NCBI GenBank assembly: GCA_003445795.1
Contig: DMCN01000118.1
Location: forward strand, 278 to 14,957
DNA: 14,680 nt
Direction: 5' to 3'
DNA from: Gallionellaceae bacterium
GTDB taxonomy: Bacteria > Pseudomonadota > Gammaproteobacteria > Burkholderiales > Gallionellaceae
Within the stretch, counting starts at the first letter, position 1, and each line of letters begins with the position of its first letter. Below are positions 6,857-12,018 of the stretch, piece by piece. Made by a program: the position numbers and the translations under genes. A model generated the notes under the pieces. That model was not told the DNA's origin and ran no database searches. It was given only the letters and a program-made list of their open reading frames with translations.

Positions 6857-8799
6857 AGAAGCATGGGATAGAGCGACAGACATTGGCTGTCGCGCTGATA
6901 CCGATCCTGATCCTTGCCCTGCTGCTGGAGGTCTTTTTCACCTATACGCGTTTCGCCGATCAGGATCGCGCCCTGTTTGAACGCGCCAAACTGATCATCC
7001 GGCAACTGGCCTCGGCCAGTGAATATCCGGTTTTTTCCGGCAATCATGCACTGTTGCAGCAGCAGGTGGATATCGCCTTTGCGCAGCAGGACGTCAATTC
7101 TGTCGTGGTGCTGGATGCGGAGTCCAAATTTCTGGCCGGTGCCGGCAGTCCGGCCAACGTGTTCGAGCGCGTGCGTATCGCAAGGAGTGCTTCGAACGCG
7201 GGCAATCTCCTTGCGTTCCAGGAAGACCGCAAAGTGCTGTGGCTCTACTATCCAATCGTCGCGACGCAGATCAAACTGGACGAATTGGGGAACAGCACGC
7301 CCGCCGATGTGGCCAACGAAGCGCTGGGTGGTGTCATCATCGAGATCGGTAAAGAAAGGCTGAACAGCGAGAAGGCAGAGATTTTCGGCTTCAATCTGTT
7401 CCTGCTGCTGCTGGTGTTGCTGACCACCATGCTGATCGCTATGCGCGTGTCGCGACGCATCACCCAGCCGGTGCTGGAGATGAACAATGCTATCCGCCGC
7501 ATCGGCGAGGGGCATCTGCATACGCGTATCGCCGGTGCAGATGTGCAGGAGTTGGATGCGCTCGCTACGGGTATCAACGATATGGCGCAGCAACTGCAAC
7601 AAGATCGCACCGACCTGCAGCAGCGTATCGAAACGGCCACGCAGGAACTGCGCCGCAAGAAGGAAGAAGCGGAAAAGGCCAACTTTGACAAGAGCCGTTT
7701 TTTGGCTGCAGCCAGTCATGATCTGCGCCAACCCATGCACGCGCTCGGCTTGTTCGTCGGCGAATTGCACAGCAGGCTGGACACGCCGGAGCAACACAAG
7801 ATCGCTGGCAAGGTCGAGGAATCGGTCGAGGCGATGTCCAGTCTGCTGGATTCATTGCTGGACATCTCCAAGCTGGATGCCGGAATCGTAATCCCACAGA
7901 TACAAAGCATCGATATCGAGGCGATGCTCAAACGGCTGGCCCAGGATTTTTTGCCAGTCGCGCAGCGCAAGAACATCCTGATGCGTGTGCATAGCCTCAA
8001 TGTCACAGTACTGAGCGATCCGGTGCTGCTGGAACGTATCCTGCTCAATCTACTGGGCAATGCGATCCGCTATACGCCACCGAACGGTACGGTGTTGCTG
8101 GCCTGCCGTCGCCGCGGCGAGGACCTGCGCATCGAAGTGCGCGACAACGGCATCGGTATCCCGGATGAAGAGCAGCAGAACGTCTTCCGCGAGTTCGTGC
8201 AACTGGCGAACAGCGCGCGCGACCGCAGCAAGGGCATTGGCCTCGGGTTGGCGATCGTCGACAGGCTGGCCAAGCTGCTGCGTCACCCGCTGACCCTGCG
8301 CTCCGCACCGGGACGCGGAGCGATATTTGCCGTGACCGTGCCTCGCATGTTCGGTGTCGACGACCTGCTGGCAGAATCGGGACCGGTTCAGACATCCGTG
8401 ATGCCCAGACACGACAAGTTGGACAACCTCAGAGTGCTGGTGGTGGATGACGATATGCTGGTGCGCACGAGTACCGCCGGCATTCTCGAGTCGTGGGGAT
8501 GCAGCGTCTCGGTCGGCGAAGGTCTGGAAGAGGTGTGGAACAAGTATTCGGAAGCGCACTTCGATCTGGTGCTGTGCGATTACCGACTGCCGGACGGCAA
8601 CGGGCTGCAACTGGCCGACCGCATCAGGGAACATTGCGATGTCCCCCCGGCATTCATTCTGGTGAGCGGTGATACTGCGCCGGAGATACTGCAGGCGGTC
8701 AACGAGCGCGGACACCATCTGCTGCACAAACCGGTGCGCCCCGCCAAGTTGCGTTCGTTGATCCTGTTCCTGCTGAAGAAACGCAGCGAAGCGAAATGA
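6853..8799 (+). CDS. Membrane hybrid sensor histidine kinase with C-terminal receiver
   Basis: This is an inner-membrane kinase of 648 residues. Order of parts: TM1 (about 10-30); a periplasmic sensor of roughly 145 residues whose ASEYPVFSGNHALLQQ stretch resembles the BarA-type sCache domain; TM2 (about 180-198); HAMP (200-250) and coiled coil; HisKA with SHDLRQP (phospho-acceptor H289); HATPase_c with N403, DNGIG (431-435) and GIGLGLAI (461-468); and a receiver domain (about 526-640) with acidic D532-D534, phospho-acceptor D576, S605 and K626. All catalytic residues are present. There is no HPt domain and no DNA-binding output, so the target regulator must lie elsewhere, or the receiver tunes the kinase. 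A strong AGGAGG at 6842-6847 lies 5 bases before the ATG. The 4-base overlap with the binding-protein gene implies coupled translation and a shared signal pathway. Confidence 0.93.
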   Translation: MKKHGIERQTLAVALIPILILALLLEVFFTYTRFADQDRALFERAKLIIRQLASASEYPVFSGNHALLQQQVDIAFAQQDVNSVVVLDAESKFLAGAGSPANVFERVRIARSASNAGNLLAFQEDRKVLWLYYPIVATQIKLDELGNSTPADVANEALGGVIIEIGKERLNSEKAEIFGFNLFLLLLVLLTTMLIAMRVSRRITQPVLEMNNAIRRIGEGHLHTRIAGADVQELDALATGINDMAQQLQQDRTDLQQRIETATQELRRKKEEAEKANFDKSRFLAAASHDLRQPMHALGLFVGELHSRLDTPEQHKIAGKVEESVEAMSSLLDSLLDISKLDAGIVIPQIQSIDIEAMLKRLAQDFLPVAQRKNILMRVHSLNVTVLSDPVLLERILLNLLGNAIRYTPPNGTVLLACRRRGEDLRIEVRDNGIGIPDEEQQNVFREFVQLANSARDRSKGIGLGLAIVDRLAKLLRHPLTLRSAPGRGAIFAVTVPRMFGVDDLLAESGPVQTSVMPRHDKLDNLRVLVVDDDMLVRTSTAGILESWGCSVSVGEGLEEVWNKYSEAHFDLVLCDYRLPDGNGLQLADRIREHCDVPPAFILVSGDTAPEILQAVNERGHHLLHKPVRPAKLRSLILFLLKKRSEAK

Positions 8800-8800
8800 C

Positions 8801-8826
8801 TGCCCTGCGCCAACTGGCGCAGGGCA
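8801..8826. terminator. Perfect hairpin between convergent genes
   Basis: TGCCCTGCGCC (8801-8811) and its exact complement GGCGCAGGGCA (8816-8826) flank a 4-base loop. It sits between the kinase stop (8799) and the cytochrome stop (8833 side), which converge. No clear T run follows on either strand, but position and stem strength suit a shared bidirectional transcription end. Confidence 0.65.
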
Positions 8827-8832
8827 AGGACA

Positions 8833-9405
8833 TCACAGGGCGCGCTTGATGCTCACGCCGCCGCGAACCTGGCCGGCGATGTAGCCGGTGGCCTGGTCGT
8901 GCGGATACTCTGCGGTCAGACGCGTTTTCACAGTGGCATCGATCACATCGGCTGTTCCGTGGCAGGCTGTGCAACCCGATTGCAGCACGATACCCTTCAT
9001 GTAGCGGAAGTATTTTCCGGCCGGCTCGCTCACGATTTCGGCGGCTTCCAGCGTCTCGGGCTTCTCACCCTTGGCAATACGCTCCTCGAACTGTTTCAGC
9101 GTCTTCTGTTCCCACTCGTCCGCGGTGCCCAGCAGAGGGTTGCGCACCTTCAGGCTGACGCGGGTGAGTTTGATGCCGTGCTGGCGCGAAAGGTCGCCAG
9201 CCATCTTCGGGGCGATGTCCTTGCACACCTTGATTGCGGAGTCGGGGCCGCCTTCTTTGACGGCCTTCTTGTTCTCGGCTTGCAGCTGTTGTGCGAACGG
9301 ACCGATGATGGCGCGGCTCTCTTCCTGGTATTTGGCGATATCGTCGGCCAAGGCTGAATTGGTGTAAACGGCGAGTAGTGCAGACAGGATGATCTTGTTT
9401 CGCAT
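8833..9405 (-). CDS. DUF3365 (Tll0287-like) mono-haem c-type cytochrome
   Basis: This is a periplasmic 190-residue protein of the DUF3365/Tll0287-like haem family. A signal peptide is cleaved near SALA/DD (residue 20). The family pattern follows: VCKDIAP (C61), LTRVSLKVRNPLLGTADEWE (about 80-99), and a CTACH haem-attachment motif (C145, C148, H149) near the C-terminus. Members bind one c-type haem in a PAS-like fold and are thought to act in redox sensing or electron transfer; the role here is not known. The ATG at 9405 was chosen over the longer frame to 9576 because it has a good AGAGGAG site and starts the signal peptide. Maturation would require the Ccm proteins encoded at 1-3513. It lies downstream of an intrinsic terminator (9424-9457). 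Confidence 0.92.
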   Translation of the reverse strand: MRNKIILSALLAVYTNSALADDIAKYQEESRAIIGPFAQQLQAENKKAVKEGGPDSAIKVCKDIAPKMAGDLSRQHGIKLTRVSLKVRNPLLGTADEWEQKTLKQFEERIAKGEKPETLEAAEIVSEPAGKYFRYMKGIVLQSGCTACHGTADVIDATVKTRLTAEYPHDQATGYIAGQVRGGVSIKRAL

Positions 9406-9423
9406 TCGTGGCTCCTCTGTGGA

Positions 9424-9457
9424 ATTATAAAAAACGCCCGGCTCTGAGGCCGGGCGT
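9424..9457 (-). terminator. Rho-independent terminator after the DUF2892 gene
   Basis: Read on the minus strand, ACGCCCGGC, a 6-base loop and GCCGGGCGT form a 9-pair GC-rich stem, followed at once by TTTTTATAAT. This is a textbook intrinsic terminator 17 bases after the DUF2892 stop and only about 20 bases before the cytochrome start. Confidence 0.9.
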
Positions 9458-9473
9458 GCGGGGGATATGCAGC

Positions 9474-9668
9474 TTATTTCTTGTCCATCGGGCAGGTATT
9501 CATGCCGAAAATGGCGTAGGCCGGGCAGAACTTGAACAGGCCGGTCACCAGCGGAACCACGCCGATCCAGCCCCATACGGGAAGCATACCAGCCAGTGTT
9601 GCGCCGATGAGGGCCAGGCCGACGACGACGCGCAGGATACGGTCGATACCACCAACGTTGAGTTTCAT
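9474..9668 (-). CDS. YgaP-like small membrane protein (DUF2892)
   Basis: This 64-residue inner-membrane protein belongs to the DUF2892/YgaP transmembrane-domain family. It begins with the family signature NVGGIDRILRVVVGLALI, has two hydrophobic helices (about residues 11-29 and 32-46), and ends with FCPAYAIFGMNTCP, which contains two conserved cysteines (C48, C59). In some bacteria the same domain is fused to rhodanese, as in E. coli YgaP; here it stands alone. The biochemical function is unknown. The ATG at 9668 is preceded by AAGGAG at good spacing. It is preceded by a CRP-type operator and a candidate promoter and closed by its own terminator, so it is probably a one-gene transcript controlled by the adjacent CRP/FNR-type regulator. 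Confidence 0.9.
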   Translation of the reverse strand: MKLNVGGIDRILRVVVGLALIGATLAGMLPVWGWIGVVPLVTGLFKFCPAYAIFGMNTCPMDKK

Positions 9669-9704
9669 GTGTTTCTCCTTAAGGGATGGGTTAGGGGAGG
9701 AGAC

Positions 9705-9710
9705 AGGATA
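9705..9710 (-). promoter_or_regulatory. Candidate -10 box of the DUF2892 promoter
   Basis: TATCCT on the minus strand would place the transcription start near 9698. The centre of the upstream palindrome (9739.5) then falls at about -41.5, the class II activator position. No TTGACA-like -35 is evident, as expected for an activator-dependent promoter. The resulting leader is about 30 bases and contains the AAGGAG site. Confidence 0.5.
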
Positions 9711-9728
9711 GGCGCAACAAGGGAGTCT

Positions 9729-9750
9729 GTCTGTGATAAAAATCACAGAC
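9729..9750. promoter_or_regulatory. CRP/FNR-type operator palindrome
   Basis: Perfect 9-base arms GTCTGTGAT and ATCACAGAC flank AAAA, giving the exact TGTGA-N6-TCACA consensus of CRP-type regulators. It lies between the regulator stop (9757) and the DUF2892 start (9668). As RNA it could also form a short hairpin with a U4 loop, but no T run follows, so an operator is the better reading. Confidence 0.8.
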
Positions 9751-9756
9751 CGCCGA

Positions 9757-10422
9757 TCAGAGTTCGGCGAAGCGCTTTAGTGCGGCGATATCAACGACTT
9801 CGATCTGTTCTCGTGCCAATCTCACCCAACCCTGTTCGGCGAAGCCCTTGAGCAGGCGGCTGACCATCTCGCGGGCACTGCCGAGTTCGTCGGCGAGCGC
9901 CTGGTGGGTGGTGCGCAGGGGGCTTGGCTTTGCAATCAGCAGGGCAGCAAGGCGCTGGTCCAGCTTCTGGAATGCGACTGCCGAGACCAGTTGCATCAGA
10001 TCGGTGAGACGGTCAGAGAACAGATGGAACACATAGTCGCGGAATGCCTGGTGTGTCCCCATCAGGGTGTGAAAAGCGGGGGCAGAAAGCAACACCATCT
10101 CCAGCGGCAGCTCGGCGATCCCGCGTGCCTGGTAACGGGTGTGGCCCAGCAGGCAACTGCTGGTCAGGATGCAGCTCTCGCCTGGAGACACGCGGTACAA
10201 CTGCAATTCGCGTCCGCTCGGTGCCGATTTGATCACGCGGATGCTGCCGGAAAGCAGCATGGGAAAACCCTGGCAGGGCTGGTTTTCGTCGAAGATGACC
10301 GTTCCGGTCGGAACCGGCATCACCATCGCGCTCGCCAGCAGCATATCCAGTTCCGTCGCGGGCAATTCGGCCAGCGCGGGGTAATGTTGAAGCAGGCGGG
10401 TGCGAAGGTCGGTGCTCAGCAT
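9757..10422 (-). CDS. CRP/FNR-family transcriptional regulator
   Basis: This 221-residue regulator has an N-terminal cyclic-nucleotide-binding-type beta-roll (about 20-115), a long dimerisation helix (about 120-150) and a C-terminal winged helix-turn-helix (about 168-215). The recognition helix reads SAREMVSRLLKGF. R184, E185 and R189 align with the R-E-x-x-x-R of E. coli CRP that reads TGTGA, agreeing with the palindrome found next to the gene. The FNR N-terminal Fe-S cysteine cluster is absent. The cysteines seen are C50, C84 and C90 (GESCILTSSCLL). The cAMP-pocket signature is not convincing, so the effector is unknown. The ATG directly follows the lysS stop with no gap, so it is probably cotranscribed with lysS. 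Its likely target is the DUF2892 gene downstream. Confidence 0.92.
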   Translation of the reverse strand: MLSTDLRTRLLQHYPALAELPATELDMLLASAMVMPVPTGTVIFDENQPCQGFPMLLSGSIRVIKSAPSGRELQLYRVSPGESCILTSSCLLGHTRYQARGIAELPLEMVLLSAPAFHTLMGTHQAFRDYVFHLFSDRLTDLMQLVSAVAFQKLDQRLAALLIAKPSPLRTTHQALADELGSAREMVSRLLKGFAEQGWVRLAREQIEVVDIAALKRFAEL

Positions 10423-11925
10423 CTACTCTGGCCGCATGTGCGGGAACAGGATCACGTCGCGGATACTGGCGCTGTCGGTCAGCAGCATCACCAGACGGTC
10501 GATGCCGATGCCCTCACCGGCGGTGGGCGGCAGGCCGTACTCCAGCGCGCGCACGAAGTCGCTGTCCTTGAACATCGCTTCTTCGTCGCCCGCATCCTTG
10601 GCGGCGACCTGCGCATCGAAGCGGCGCTCCTGGTCTTCCGCATCGTTCAGTTCGGAGAAGCCGTTGGCGATCTCGCGACCGACGATGAACAACTCGAAAC
10701 GTTCGGTGATCTCGGGATGTGCATCGCTGCTGCGTGCCAGCGGCGAGACCTCGATCGGGTAATCGATGATGAAGGTCGGCTCGAACAGGTGCGACTCGGC
10801 CAGTTCCTCGAACAGCGACAGTTGCAAGCCGCCGACGGCATCCTTCGGGTTGTATTTGGCCTTCAGGTCCTTCAGCTGGGTGACCAGGAAGGTGCGGTCG
10901 CCCAGTTGCGCATCGCTGAACTGCGGATGATATTTCTGGATCGCCTGCACCATGGTCAGACGATGGAAGGGCTTGCCCAGATCGAGTTCACGGCCCTGAT
11001 ACGTAATAACAGAGGTACCCAGCACCTTGCGCGCCACCTCGGCGAACAGTTTCTCGGTAAAGTCCATCAGGTATTTGTAATCGCGATACGCCTCGTAGAA
11101 TTCGATCATGGTGAATTCCGGATTGTGGCGTGTCGAGACGCCCTCGTTGCGGAAGTTGCGGTTCACCTCGAACACCTTCTCGAAACCGCCGACGACCAAG
11201 CGCTTCAGATAAAGTTCGGGGGCGATGCGCAGATACATCTTCATATCCAGCGCATTGTGATGTGTCTCGAACGGTTTGGCCGAGGCGCCGCCGGGGATGG
11301 GATGCATCATCGGCGTTTCCACTTCAAGATAGTCGTGGCGCACGAAGAAATCGCGGATCGCCTGGATGATCTTGGTGCGGGTGATAAACACCTTGCGCGA
11401 CTCCTCGTTGGTGATGAGGTCGAGGTAACGCTGGCGATATTTCTGTTCCATGTCGGTGAGGCCGTGGAACTTCTCCGGCAGCGGACGCAGTGCCTTGGTC
11501 AGCAGGCGCACCTGCGTCACGCGCACCGAGAGTTCGCCGCTCTTGGTCTTGAACAGCACGCCGACCGCACCGAGGATGTCGCCCATGTCGAAATGCTTGA
11601 ACTCGCCGTGTGCCGCTTCCCCGGTGATGTCGTTGCTGATGAACAGCTGGATGCGTCCGCCCATGTCCTGGATGGTGGCAAAGCTGGCCTTGCCCATCAC
11701 GCGCTTGAGCATCATGCGACCGGCCACGGCAACATGGATCTGCAATGCCTCCAGTTCGTCGTGCGACTTCTCGCCGTATTCCGAGTGCAGATCGGCAGCC
11801 ATCTGCTCGCGTTTGAAGTCGTTGGGGAAGGCGACGCCTTTCTCGCGGATCGCTTTCAGCTTGGCGCGGCGCTCTGCGATGATCTGGTTCTCGTCCTGCA
11901 CTGGGGTATTGGGTTCGTTGCTCAT
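10423..11925 (-). CDS. lysS: Lysyl-tRNA synthetase, class II
   Basis: This is a cytoplasmic enzyme charging tRNA-Lys with lysine using ATP. At 500 residues it is full length. An N-terminal OB-fold anticodon-binding domain (about 60-150; VAVAGRMMLKRVMGKASFATIQD) is followed by the class II catalytic domain. Motif 1 is near 186-210 (IRDFFVRHDYLEVETPMM), motif 2 is FRNEG (258-262) with RHNPEFTMIEFYEAY, and motif 3 is GIGIDRLVMLL. The C-terminus FPHMRPE is the usual one. An extended -10 box lies in the 93-base gap upstream. The regulator gene follows without any spacing, an unusual partner for a housekeeping synthetase. Confidence 0.98.
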   Translation of the reverse strand: MSNEPNTPVQDENQIIAERRAKLKAIREKGVAFPNDFKREQMAADLHSEYGEKSHDELEALQIHVAVAGRMMLKRVMGKASFATIQDMGGRIQLFISNDITGEAAHGEFKHFDMGDILGAVGVLFKTKSGELSVRVTQVRLLTKALRPLPEKFHGLTDMEQKYRQRYLDLITNEESRKVFITRTKIIQAIRDFFVRHDYLEVETPMMHPIPGGASAKPFETHHNALDMKMYLRIAPELYLKRLVVGGFEKVFEVNRNFRNEGVSTRHNPEFTMIEFYEAYRDYKYLMDFTEKLFAEVARKVLGTSVITYQGRELDLGKPFHRLTMVQAIQKYHPQFSDAQLGDRTFLVTQLKDLKAKYNPKDAVGGLQLSLFEELAESHLFEPTFIIDYPIEVSPLARSSDAHPEITERFELFIVGREIANGFSELNDAEDQERRFDAQVAAKDAGDEEAMFKDSDFVRALEYGLPPTAGEGIGIDRLVMLLTDSASIRDVILFPHMRPE

Positions 11926-11958
11926 GGTGTTCCGTATGACTGAGTTGAATTAAATCGG

Positions 11959-11974
11959 CGTGAAATATAGCACA
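11959..11974 (-). promoter_or_regulatory. lysS promoter -10 overlapped by a degenerate CRP-type site
   Basis: On the minus strand TGCTATATT (11972-11964) is an extended -10 element, about 40 bases upstream of the lysS ATG; no good -35 is seen. The same bases read TGTGC-N6-TCACG, matching 8 of 10 half-site positions of the CRP consensus. A regulator bound there would cover the -10 and repress. Both readings are by eye only. Confidence 0.35.
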
Positions 11975-12018
11975 GCGACGGGGTTTTCAGGATTGCTTGT
12001 ACCCCTCTGGCAGGCTGG

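Noticed and set aside
6745..7797. 350-residue open frame on the - strand
   Set aside because: It is antisense to the binding-protein and kinase genes, with low-complexity composition and no recognisable fold.
9424..9429. TATAAT on the minus strand as a cytochrome promoter
   Set aside because: It is part of the terminator T tract, has no -35 match, and would start transcription inside the ribosome site.
9406..9576. N-terminal extension of the cytochrome frame
   Set aside because: The extension runs through the terminator and the DUF2892 gene, and the internal ATG at 9405 has a good ribosome site and signal peptide.
9904..11943. 679-residue open frame on the + strand
   Set aside because: It lies antisense to lysS and the CRP-type gene, both recognised with full motifs. 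The product is His/Gln/Arg-rich without any domain, typical of the reverse of GC-rich codons.
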